Source: Sulfurimonas sp. UBA6014 (GTDB taxonomy: Bacteria > Campylobacterota > Campylobacteria > Campylobacterales > Sulfurimonadaceae). From it: a stretch of DNA of 17,141 bases. Position numbers and translations under genes: made by a program. Positions 1 to 8,114 of this stretch are shown one piece after another. The notes beneath the pieces are model-generated. The model was given only the letters and a program-made list of their open reading frames with translations. It was not told where the DNA came from and did no database searches. How positions within the stretch are numbered: position 1 is the first letter of the stretch; every line of letters begins with the position of its first letter. The stretch spans positions 942-18,082 of the forward strand of contig DJAA01000012.1 of assembly GCA_002428085.1 (NCBI GenBank), read 5' to 3'.

Positions 1-1
1 C

Positions 2-2299
2 TCTGCATTGAAACGACAGACCAATGATATTAAAGAAGATTTATCCCTAATCGCCAATCCCCCACCTCAAGCTAGCCTTCTTGGTGATGCGCAAAACAGT
101 AACAATCAGCTCTACGCATGGAGCCCTGGGATGGAATACGGACGCGGCTTTAGCGATGTTACGAACACTATCATACAAGGAACGCAGTGTATTAATGCAA
201 ACTATATCCCTTCGTGGTATGGAAGCCAACAGGAATCTTATGAGTTTGTATTGGTTGAAAGCGAGAGCGATTTAAGTAAAAATCTTGGGATTTCAGGTCG
301 ACTCTCGCTTAATTATAATCTCGTCAATGGAACACTTGATGGTGCGTTTATGCATACCTTTCAATCCAATGAAAGTAGCGTTTTCTTACTTATTTCCTAT
401 TCTTATCAAAGTGGTACATGGAACGTTGATAACGCTACGATAAAACCTTTAATGCTTGATCTCTTTAAAAAAAATCGATCAGAATTTCGTAAGTTGTGTG
501 GCGATCAATTTCTTGCCTCAGCTACCTTTGGTGGCTCATTTTTAGGACTACTTGAAATTAAAACAAGCTCCACGACTGAAAAACAAAATATTCAAGCCAG
601 CCTCAAAGGGTCCTATAGTGGAGGAGGGACAAAAGTTAATGTCTCAGGTGATTTTAACGATGCACTTGACTCCATTACTAAACAGTACAATGTCTCTGTT
701 CATATTGGCTCAAGAGGAGGCGACTCTCAGCAAATTGAAGTAACCGACCTAGAAACACTCAAAACACAAGCTGCAAGCTTTATCACTAAAACTCAAGATG
801 CGTGTAAAAAGGAGAGTACGGACTGCTTCTATCTTGCAAGTTTTGCAGATTATGGTGTTATTGCCCAAAATGGGCAAGAGGTAAATGCAACAGTTATGCT
901 ACAAAAGCAAATGCTTCCTCTTTACGATAAAGCTGTCGCAGATTACGAAGCGCTCAAACCACAATTTGATTTTATACACAACAATGGCATGCTTTTCCCT
1001 GCACAATACCGAGGCATTACCTACTTACAAAAGACCTCAGACAATATTCATCTAGGACAAACGCATGTAGAAACGCAAGCAAGCAAATGTGAGTCAACTG
1101 GCGATTGTCCTGCTCTTGAGACATTTATGAGCGGGAATCTTCCCTCAAATATTCAAGAAACACTTCCTTCACTTCAATTTCTAGCTGTTGAGAACTGTGC
1201 AGAATACGCGCTATTTAACCACCAAACCATTTCTCAAGCCAATGTTCCTCTTTACATCAATCGTGACCTCTCAAAACAATTCACAGCTTTTTGTGATGGC
1301 AATGATACCTATATCAGTCTGCAAAGGCATGCGGGAACAAATACACAATTCTTACGCTACAACTACTTTAGAGCGCAAAATCTTGATGGTAGTGACAACA
1401 AACAACACTCCATAGTCACCATGTACGACAAGATAAAAATTGATGTCCAAGGAGAAAATTTATTGGTAGATAGCACAAACAATACCTATGCAAACACACA
1501 AATGCTCCATGTAAGTGATACCAATCTCTCCACCCTTCTTTTTAAAGATTCTCAAAGTGGCAACCAATTGGTGAGTTTCGTTCCGTTTGGCTCAGTTTTC
1601 AACAATCAATGTCCTTCCCAAACCACGACAGTTACAACCTACACCTATGAAACGCAGTACGTGTATGTCCCTCAACTTATGACTTGGCAAGAAGCTTATA
1701 ATCATGCTAGAGCTAACGGTGGGGAACTTGCTATGACGCTCTCTTCTGCAGATCATCTTGGGGTTGTTGCTGCTTACAATGATGCCAATGCGAGTGGCGC
1801 ATTTTGGATTGGGCTCAAAGAAGAAAAAGTAGCTCCTCATGCCCACCCATTTCAATGGCATAATGGCTATTCAGCGTATGATGGGTACTCTAACTTTGCT
1901 TCACATTACCCTAGAAACTTTTTTGATCCTCGTGGAAAACTTACAAGCTACTGCTTTGCAGACCCGAGTAAAAATTTTCAATGGGATTGTACATATGCTG
2001 ATGGTGCAAAAAAACCATCTGTGATGAAATTAAATGTTAAACAGACCCACACACAAGAGATTGCTAACAACATTGTATGTGATGGTTTTACGAAAATGGG
2101 GGACCTTGACTTAACAGGCTTGCCTTTTGCAGTTGATGACAATAATCTCTATTTTTACCCATCGACCGACACAGTGCCAACATCAAGTGTGATAATTGGT
2201 AGTGACAACAAAACAATAAACTTTAATAATCCGTATATGAACGACAACAGAGCATGGAGTATTCAAGCTGGCGATCTCGAACTAATCTATCAACCATAG
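2..2299 (+). CDS. MACPF/perforin-like protein with GON-like and C-type-lectin-like domains (5' partial)
   Basis: The frame is open to the window edge, so the gene probably starts upstream; the in-frame TTG at 8 has no ribosome binding site. Numbering from that TTG (763 residues), residues 38-265 look like a MACPF core: the opening block WSPGMEYGRGF, beta-rich Ser/Gly stretches, and the block CGDQFLASATFGG (164-176), which resembles the MACPF GTHY...GG signature. Residues 397-535 resemble a GON domain, with paired cysteines, FCDGNDTYISL, MYDKIKID and VPFGSVFNNQC. Residues 556-691 look like a C-type lectin fold (MTWQEAYNHARANGG, FWIGL, FQWHNG, FQWDC). The last 65 residues align by eye with the end of the next gene's product. 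The protein is presumably exported, but its signal peptide lies outside the window. By family analogy it may form pores or bind surface glycans; no target can be named. MACPF assignment is by motif only. Confidence 0.68.
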   Translation, partial: SALKRQTNDIKEDLSLIANPPPQASLLGDAQNSNNQLYAWSPGMEYGRGFSDVTNTIIQGTQCINANYIPSWYGSQQESYEFVLVESESDLSKNLGISGRLSLNYNLVNGTLDGAFMHTFQSNESSVFLLISYSYQSGTWNVDNATIKPLMLDLFKKNRSEFRKLCGDQFLASATFGGSFLGLLEIKTSSTTEKQNIQASLKGSYSGGGTKVNVSGDFNDALDSITKQYNVSVHIGSRGGDSQQIEVTDLETLKTQAASFITKTQDACKKESTDCFYLASFADYGVIAQNGQEVNATVMLQKQMLPLYDKAVADYEALKPQFDFIHNNGMLFPAQYRGITYLQKTSDNIHLGQTHVETQASKCESTGDCPALETFMSGNLPSNIQETLPSLQFLAVENCAEYALFNHQTISQANVPLYINRDLSKQFTAFCDGNDTYISLQRHAGTNTQFLRYNYFRAQNLDGSDNKQHSIVTMYDKIKIDVQGENLLVDSTNNTYANTQMLHVSDTNLSTLLFKDSQSGNQLVSFVPFGSVFNNQCPSQTTTVTTYTYETQYVYVPQLMTWQEAYNHARANGGELAMTLSSADHLGVVAAYNDANASGAFWIGLKEEKVAPHAHPFQWHNGYSAYDGYSNFASHYPRNFFDPRGKLTSYCFADPSKNFQWDCTYADGAKKPSVMKLNVKQTHTQEIANNIVCDGFTKMGDLDLTGLPFAVDDNNLYFYPSTDTVPTSSVIIGSDNKTINFNNPYMNDNRAWSIQAGDLELIYQP

Positions 2300-2307
2300 G
2301 CACACTC

Positions 2308-4686
2308 GTGCAATTATTATGCAAACTTGCCCTATCTTTTTTTATCATGATAGGGCTTTTTGGTTGCAGCAACGATAATAGTGTCAAAAATGGACGTATT
2401 CTCACGGAACGTTATGAGCCAAATGCACGGATTTGCGTAGACACCAACAAGAATTTTCAATGCGATGAAAATGAACTTCAAACACAAAGCAATTCAGAGG
2501 GAGAATTTCAAATAAAGGTTCATGCAGGAGAATATCTTTTAGCAGAAATACCCTATCCAGAGGGTTATCAAAAAAATAATATTGACTATAAAATGCATTA
2601 TCTTGTAAAAGAATTTGACCAAATGCTTTTGATTTCTCCTTTTTCTTCTCTTTTGGCTTATCTTAGGACGCAAGAACCAGACTACGAAACTTTTACAGCA
2701 GAGCAAACACTTACAGAACTCTTTAGCATTGAGTCCTCTTTGCTTTTATCTGATTATGTTCAAGCTCGCAATACCAATGCCATCGAACTTTCTAAAATGC
2801 TACGGTACGCCCAACTCTTTTACACAAAATCCATGAGCGCCCATTTAAGTGCCGAAAAAATTTCTGGTTATGCAAATGCCATGATTATTGATCATGCAAA
2901 GCGTATTACACTCCATGCGGCAGCGCCTATTCTAGAGACGTCAAATTATAGTGCCACCAGTACTACGAATAGGCTTATAAGTGCTAATTGGCAAGAGGGT
3001 ATGGGATATGGACGTGGTTACGATTCCCTCAAAGAGCAAGCCATCAATGGCTCTACATGTGTAGACTTTAATGCGTCTATGATGCCGACCACACAATGCT
3101 CACAAGACCAATCATATACTTTCACCCTCATCGAAAGTGAATCGGAGCTTTACAAAGCATTCCACCTTGGAGCCCGTATTTCTCTTGATGTTGTAGTAGC
3201 TACCGCTTCTGGGTCCATCGACTCTCTCACATCTTCTATGAAGCAACGCAATAAGCTCTATGTTATGACAACAAAAAACAATGCACTCTGCACCTACGAA
3301 AGAGAATCATTTACGTTACGCCAGGATAAAAAAGCACTCTTTGCAAGTGATTACAATGCCTTTAGAACGGCATGTGGCGATGCGTATCTAGCCTCTATCC
3401 AAAGCGGTGGGTTTATTGTTGGACTTTTTCAACTAGACTATGAAAATGACCAACACAAAAAGGAACTCACCGAATCACTCAAAGCAAAGGTGCTTGGTGT
3501 TACGGTTTATCATCATACATGGAAAAATAGCGTTGATACATTATTTAGTGAGATGAAAGCGCGTTATGTTGTGCATTCTAATTTTTTTACAGCCAAGAGT
3601 GATTACGACACCAATAGTCAAGATTTTTATGCTTATTTTGAAAAATATGATGCGAAGCTCAACTCGAGTGACTGCAATCAAGACAATGGACTAGAGAAGT
3701 GTAAATACCTCGCTTATTTTTATGACTATGGCTCTCTTGGTTCATCCTATGCTGCCCGAATAGATGATGCAACGGCTATTTTAGAGGACTATAACACATT
3801 GGCAGAAAATTACGATATATTAGATCAAAATTTACAATTTATTGAGACACACAGTGCACTTTACCCGAACTACACCAAAAGCAATGCAACCAAAGCAAGA
3901 GGCGAAATTATAGTCAATAAAACGATTTTAAGTAGATATGCGAGTAAATGCGAAGACAATACAAGTTTGTGTGAGCCTATTGCAAATCTGAGCGACCTTA
4001 ACACGACAGAAGCGATTACAGCCAATTACCACATACCGCAAACAACCTTCTTGCCTTTCTTGACATGCAATGAGCTTTTTTTGGACTCCCCTTCTCTTGG
4101 GAATAATCTCCACACACTCTACGCAGAGCGCAATCTTTCAAAACCATTTTATGTCTATTGTGAAGCAGACGCAGATGACTATGCAACCCTCCTTCCGCTG
4201 ACACATCATGAACTAGGAACACTAGGCTCACTCTCTTATTTGCGTTATAACTATGCATTGGCACAAGGACTGCAAGAGAGCACCAGCAAGAACAATTACA
4301 CAATGGCCACGTTGTACGATAGAATTAACATTGTTCCTTGCTCTCCTTTAGGAGAGTGCTTTACTGTAGATGTTGAAAACTCAAGACCCTTAGCATCAAT
4401 CATCATGCCACAAACTACTACACAACCACTTTTTAATCACCTTGGAACACCCTACTCCTATGTCCCTTATGCAACGCCTTATCGTTATGATACCGCCAAT
4501 CTCTATGGACCCAGCAAAGCCAATCTCGATTTTAGTGACACAAACTTTACATTAAAAAACAGCCCGCTTTACAATGATGTCAATGTGACACTCATTCATA
4601 GGCAGGATACTCACACATGGGACATCTTTTTGGGGGGAAATGCCGATGCCCAATTATCCCAGTCACTCACGCTTATATACCGCTAA
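2308..4686 (+). CDS. MACPF/perforin-like lipoprotein with GON-like C-terminus, paralogue of the preceding gene
   Basis: I chose the GTG at 2308. It follows the previous stop by 8 nt, has a weak AGG 7 nt upstream, and gives a textbook lipoprotein signal with lipobox LFGC and the lipidated Cys at residue 20. An ATG at 2254 would add 18 polar residues inside the preceding gene and has no ribosome binding site. In the 792-residue product, residues 43-56 (CVDTNKNFQCDENE) resemble a calcium-binding loop and lead into a small beta region. Residues 228-427 are the MACPF-like core, opening WQEGMGYGRGY and containing CGDAYLASIQSGG (356-368). From C587 to the end it is GON-like (YVYCEADADDYATL, LYDRINI). 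It lacks the lectin-like domain of the upstream paralogue. It probably sits in the inner leaflet of the outer membrane or on the surface. Tandem position and shared architecture indicate duplication and divergence, and perhaps a two-component assembly. The function is inferred. Confidence 0.68.
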   Translation: MQLLCKLALSFFIMIGLFGCSNDNSVKNGRILTERYEPNARICVDTNKNFQCDENELQTQSNSEGEFQIKVHAGEYLLAEIPYPEGYQKNNIDYKMHYLVKEFDQMLLISPFSSLLAYLRTQEPDYETFTAEQTLTELFSIESSLLLSDYVQARNTNAIELSKMLRYAQLFYTKSMSAHLSAEKISGYANAMIIDHAKRITLHAAAPILETSNYSATSTTNRLISANWQEGMGYGRGYDSLKEQAINGSTCVDFNASMMPTTQCSQDQSYTFTLIESESELYKAFHLGARISLDVVVATASGSIDSLTSSMKQRNKLYVMTTKNNALCTYERESFTLRQDKKALFASDYNAFRTACGDAYLASIQSGGFIVGLFQLDYENDQHKKELTESLKAKVLGVTVYHHTWKNSVDTLFSEMKARYVVHSNFFTAKSDYDTNSQDFYAYFEKYDAKLNSSDCNQDNGLEKCKYLAYFYDYGSLGSSYAARIDDATAILEDYNTLAENYDILDQNLQFIETHSALYPNYTKSNATKARGEIIVNKTILSRYASKCEDNTSLCEPIANLSDLNTTEAITANYHIPQTTFLPFLTCNELFLDSPSLGNNLHTLYAERNLSKPFYVYCEADADDYATLLPLTHHELGTLGSLSYLRYNYALAQGLQESTSKNNYTMATLYDRINIVPCSPLGECFTVDVENSRPLASIIMPQTTTQPLFNHLGTPYSYVPYATPYRYDTANLYGPSKANLDFSDTNFTLKNSPLYNDVNVTLIHRQDTHTWDIFLGGNADAQLSQSLTLIYR

Positions 4687-7180
4687 CCAATCGCTTTTTA
4701 TAAAAAGATTTCAAATCTTCCAAAGAGAGAGGCTTGGAGTAGTAATACCCTTGAATCTCATCACACGCTTCTTTTTGTAAAAACTCTAGCTGCTCTTTTG
4801 TCTCAACACCCTCTGCAGTGAGATTGAGATGAAATGTTTTAGCAAGCAATATAATAGCCTTCACAACTGAGACACTCTCTTGCGAATAAGGAAGCGTGTC
4901 TACAAAGGATTTGTCAATCTTGAGTCGTGTGACGGGCAACTTTTGGAGGTAGCTCAAAGAAGAATACCCTGTTCCAAAATCATCAATTGCGAGTTGTATC
5001 TCCATATTTCTGAAGCTCTGAAGTGTCTGCAGGGCTTTTTTTGCATCAGTTGCGATGTAACTCTCAGTGATCTCTAGCTCTAACTGCTTTGGCATAATCA
5101 AATGGTTTGTTAATGCTTTTTGTACTGTTTGTACCATATCACTGTGCAATAACTGCACACTTGAGACATTAATGGAGATATGCTCGAGGATATACCCCTC
5201 TTTTTGTAGCACCATGAAATCGCTACAAGCTTGGTTGAGCACCCACTCACCTAAAGGGACTATAAGATTTGTCTCTTCAGCTAATTTGATAAAATCATTA
5301 GGGTTTACAAAACCCAAAGTTGGGCTGTTCCAGCGAATTAAAGCTTCTACTGCAACGATTTTTTCACCCAAAGATGAGATTTTTGGCTGATAAAACAGGG
5401 TGAATTCTTCACATGTTTTTACCGCTTTTTTCAAAGCTTCAATCCATAACATCCGCTCTTTGAGTGCTGTGGAGAGCTCTTGAGAGAAAAAACTAAAATT
5501 GTTTCGTCCCCCTTTTTTTGCTTGGTACATGGCTAAATCTGCATTTTTGATTAGATTTAGACTCTCTTGCGCATTATCGGGATAGATAGAAATACCAATA
5601 CTAGCGCTCGTATGGATTGTATGCGCATCACATACAAATGGTTCGACGAAATCGTTTAATATTTTTTGGACAATATTTTCAACTTCAGATATCTTCTTCA
5701 TGTTTTCCACTAAGATATAAAACTCATCGCCACCGATTCTAGCAAAGGTATCTACACTTCGCAAGCCTGAGCTTAAACGTTTGGAGACATTTTGTAAAAG
5801 TACATCGCCTATATCATGCCCTAGTGAGTCATTCACCTCTTTAAAATCATCTAAGTCAAAAAATATAAGCGCTAATTTTGTTTTATTTCGACTAGCCATC
5901 GCTATAGCATGCTCAAGCCTTTGCGTAAAAAAACGGCGGTTTGGCAAGTTTGTAAGAGCGTCGTGGTTAGAGATATATTCCGAATTGTCTTGTGCTTGTT
6001 GCAAAGCCGCTTCACGTCTTCTGATAGTAGCGGCTAAAGAATTGATATTTTTTGAAATGGCTTCAAGCTCATCACCACTATTTAACTGTTGCGTCTGAGA
6101 ATAATCTCCACGCTCTATTTTATCGATTTGCTGCATCAGTGTCTCTAAAGGTCGAGCCAAACCTTTGTTGATAATAAAGCGAAGCAGTGTTAAAAAGAAT
6201 AGACTCACAAAAAACAGTATGAGAAAGAGTCTGCTTCTATTTTCTGTTAAGTTGGCCAAGAGGGGTTTTTTGTCAAATGTTATAACAAAAAAAAGAGTGC
6301 CGTTGAGTGTTTCAAGACTCATGGCACCGCAATATTCTTTATCTGTTTGCTTGAGTTCAAAATTTTTGTATCCATTTTTATCAAACAGTTGATTCGAGTG
6401 GCCAAGGTATTTATCATGTGTACTCAATGTTATTTTTGCATTCAAACTTTTTGAAAGCGTATCAAAATAGCTCTGGGCTTGTGTATTTGAAAGCTCTAAA
6501 TGCATGATAACACTTTCATCTATGTCGGAGACGATGGTATGATGTACTTTAATGTAAAGCGCATCGTCATATATATGAAACGTTTGAAGCAGTTGAGTTA
6601 TCGCTTGAGATTCACTATAAAAAGGTTTATGCTTATAATCTATGAGCGGAGCATATTGACAATTTTCATTTGAATATAACTCTTCATCTTCATATTTACA
6701 GTTAGAAATCTCTTGAGAATTCTCATAAGATATAAAACTTTGGCGGTACTTGGCGTTATTTTCTTTCGTAACATAAACAACAAGCTCCTGGTTTTTATCA
6801 TAAAGGACGATATCATTGTTAAGAGATATTTTAACTCTATCCAAAAGGAGTTCGGCAATACTTTTTTTCTCTTCATCCAACAAAACAGCATTGTAATTTT
6901 GCTTATCTTGATAATTGTTGATTAAATTTGCCGAAGCAAGAAGTTTTTCATCTTCTTGAATTAAAGCAATTCCCTGTTCTAGGTCATTTTGCTTATGGAT
7001 AAGGTCTTGCGCTATTCGGCTATAGACATAGAGCATCCTTTTTTTAGTATTTTGAAAATCATTCTCTTTTAAAAAAGAATCAAAATAAAACCCAAGTACA
7101 CCAAATGAGGTCAAAATAACAATAAGGACAATGAAAGCTAATTTATTACTTAACTTGATTCTTTTATAAAATTCATTCAT
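4673..7180 (-). CDS. Membrane-bound GGDEF-EAL c-di-GMP synthase/phosphodiesterase with periplasmic sensor domain
   Basis: The 835-residue protein has a transmembrane helix at about 14-34, a large periplasmic region (35-317), a second helix (318-336), a HAMP linker (337-390), a GGDEF domain (about 400-565) and an EAL domain (about 575-825). The cyclase motif is intact (RIGGDEF, 481-487), and the product-inhibition site RxxD is present five residues upstream (RSVD, 474-477). The EAL domain keeps E612-A-L, INVS, ELEITES, DDFGTGYSSL, LKIDKSFVD, AEGVET and IQGYYYSKP, so phosphodiesterase activity is also likely. Which activity dominates cannot be told from sequence. Its start lies 1 nt after the stop of the periplasmic binding protein gene and has no strong ribosome site of its own, so the two are probably translationally coupled. 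This suggests the binding protein is its ligand receptor. The 3' end overlaps the convergent gene by 14 nt. Confidence 0.93.
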   Translation of the reverse strand: MNEFYKRIKLSNKLAFIVLIVILTSFGVLGFYFDSFLKENDFQNTKKRMLYVYSRIAQDLIHKQNDLEQGIALIQEDEKLLASANLINNYQDKQNYNAVLLDEEKKSIAELLLDRVKISLNNDIVLYDKNQELVVYVTKENNAKYRQSFISYENSQEISNCKYEDEELYSNENCQYAPLIDYKHKPFYSESQAITQLLQTFHIYDDALYIKVHHTIVSDIDESVIMHLELSNTQAQSYFDTLSKSLNAKITLSTHDKYLGHSNQLFDKNGYKNFELKQTDKEYCGAMSLETLNGTLFFVITFDKKPLLANLTENRSRLFLILFFVSLFFLTLLRFIINKGLARPLETLMQQIDKIERGDYSQTQQLNSGDELEAISKNINSLAATIRRREAALQQAQDNSEYISNHDALTNLPNRRFFTQRLEHAIAMASRNKTKLALIFFDLDDFKEVNDSLGHDIGDVLLQNVSKRLSSGLRSVDTFARIGGDEFYILVENMKKISEVENIVQKILNDFVEPFVCDAHTIHTSASIGISIYPDNAQESLNLIKNADLAMYQAKKGGRNNFSFFSQELSTALKERMLWIEALKKAVKTCEEFTLFYQPKISSLGEKIVAVEALIRWNSPTLGFVNPNDFIKLAEETNLIVPLGEWVLNQACSDFMVLQKEGYILEHISINVSSVQLLHSDMVQTVQKALTNHLIMPKQLELEITESYIATDAKKALQTLQSFRNMEIQLAIDDFGTGYSSLSYLQKLPVTRLKIDKSFVDTLPYSQESVSVVKAIILLAKTFHLNLTAEGVETKEQLEFLQKEACDEIQGYYYSKPLSLEDLKSFYKKRLVSGI

Positions 7181-7181
7181 A

Positions 7182-8102
7182 TTAAAAAATTGGTTTTATA
7201 TCCTCTGCATTTTCTTTTGTAACAAGCTTTACGGGTATAAAAATGTGCTTAGGCACATCTTGTTTGGCAAATATTTTGCGCGCAACCTCAACGGATTTTG
7301 TCCCACCAAGAGGAAAAAGCACCGAGCCTGTTTGTTTGGCGCTTATTATAGCCTCTTTGGCTTCACTTGTATAGTCACATCCAACTGTTATGAGAGAAGC
7401 GGGGTCGATTTTATGACGCTCTAGAGCTGAGCGGACTCCGCTAATCATGCTATCACTCTCAGCAAAAATAGCATCAAAAGAGACACCCTCCTTGATAAGT
7501 TTTTCCATCTCAATAATCGTATCTCTGCGAAGATAATTTCCAGTTCTTTTTGTCACTTTTATATTTTTATATTTTGCTATTTCATCCATAAAACCTTTGG
7601 TTCTAAGCTTTGTTACATCTGCTTTTTGTAAGCCCTCGAAGAGAAGCACTTTCCCCTTGCCAGCGAGTCTTTGAGCGATATATTGTGCACCGATAGAGCC
7701 TATTTTTATATTGTCGGAGTTGATAAAGGTTGTAAAATTGTCTCCGTTGATTCCACGGTCAAGAACGATAACGGGTATGCCGCTTTTATAAGCTTTAGCC
7801 ACCACAGGAACAACAGTTTCTTCATCATTGGTGCCTAAAATAATTAAATCTACTTTCATCACTATAAATTTTTCGATTTGTGCAATCAACAGCGATGTTT
7901 GCCCCTTTGCATCAGAATACACAAACTTTAGATTTGCGTGTTTGGCAACCTCATCGCGAACTTCATGCACCTGCGCTTTTCTAAAATCGTTTGCCATCGT
8001 ATCTTGAGCAAAAGCAATCACTTTCACATCGCTTTGTATCTCCGAGGCAAGCGAACAAACACCGAGCAACATAACAAAAAAACTTTTTTTAAAAACATTC
8101 AT
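7182..8102 (-). CDS. RbsB/LuxP-type periplasmic sugar-binding protein
   Basis: The product is 306 residues with a Sec signal peptide (MNVFKKSFFVMLLGVCSLA, cleavage near SLA-SE). The position before Cys is Val, so it is not a good lipobox. The mature part reads as a type I periplasmic binding protein of the Peripla_BP_4 group: VKVIAFAQDT, then a DLIILGTNDEETVVPVV strand-helix, IPVIVLDRGI, INSDNIKIG, KVLLFEG, FDAIFAESDSMISG and ITVGCDY. The ATG at 8102 is chosen over 8108 because AAGGAG (8109-8114) is 6 nt from the former and directly abuts the latter. No permease or ATPase gene lies nearby. It sits between a sugar porin and a GGDEF-EAL protein, so it more likely serves as a receptor than a transport component. 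Possible ligands are a sugar or a furanosyl signal such as AI-2; the sequence does not decide. Confidence 0.9.
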   Translation of the reverse strand: MNVFKKSFFVMLLGVCSLASEIQSDVKVIAFAQDTMANDFRKAQVHEVRDEVAKHANLKFVYSDAKGQTSLLIAQIEKFIVMKVDLIILGTNDEETVVPVVAKAYKSGIPVIVLDRGINGDNFTTFINSDNIKIGSIGAQYIAQRLAGKGKVLLFEGLQKADVTKLRTKGFMDEIAKYKNIKVTKRTGNYLRRDTIIEMEKLIKEGVSFDAIFAESDSMISGVRSALERHKIDPASLITVGCDYTSEAKEAIISAKQTGSVLFPLGGTKSVEVARKIFAKQDVPKHIFIPVKLVTKENAEDIKPIF

Positions 8103-8108
8103 CCTCAT

Positions 8109-8114
8109 CTCCTT
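8109..8114 (-). promoter_or_regulatory. Shine-Dalgarno AAGGAG that decides the start of the binding-protein gene
   Basis: On the minus strand AAGGAG ends 6 nt before the ATG at 8102 and immediately before the ATG at 8108. Only the inner ATG has a workable spacing. The site abuts and lies partly within the sequence just after the porin stop codon (8115-8117), which supports one transcript. Confidence 0.75.

Noticed and set aside
8..10. TTG as the start of the first gene
   Set aside because: The frame stays open to the window edge, there is no ribosome site or signal peptide, and the paralogue has a long N-terminal part before the matching region. The true start is almost surely upstream.
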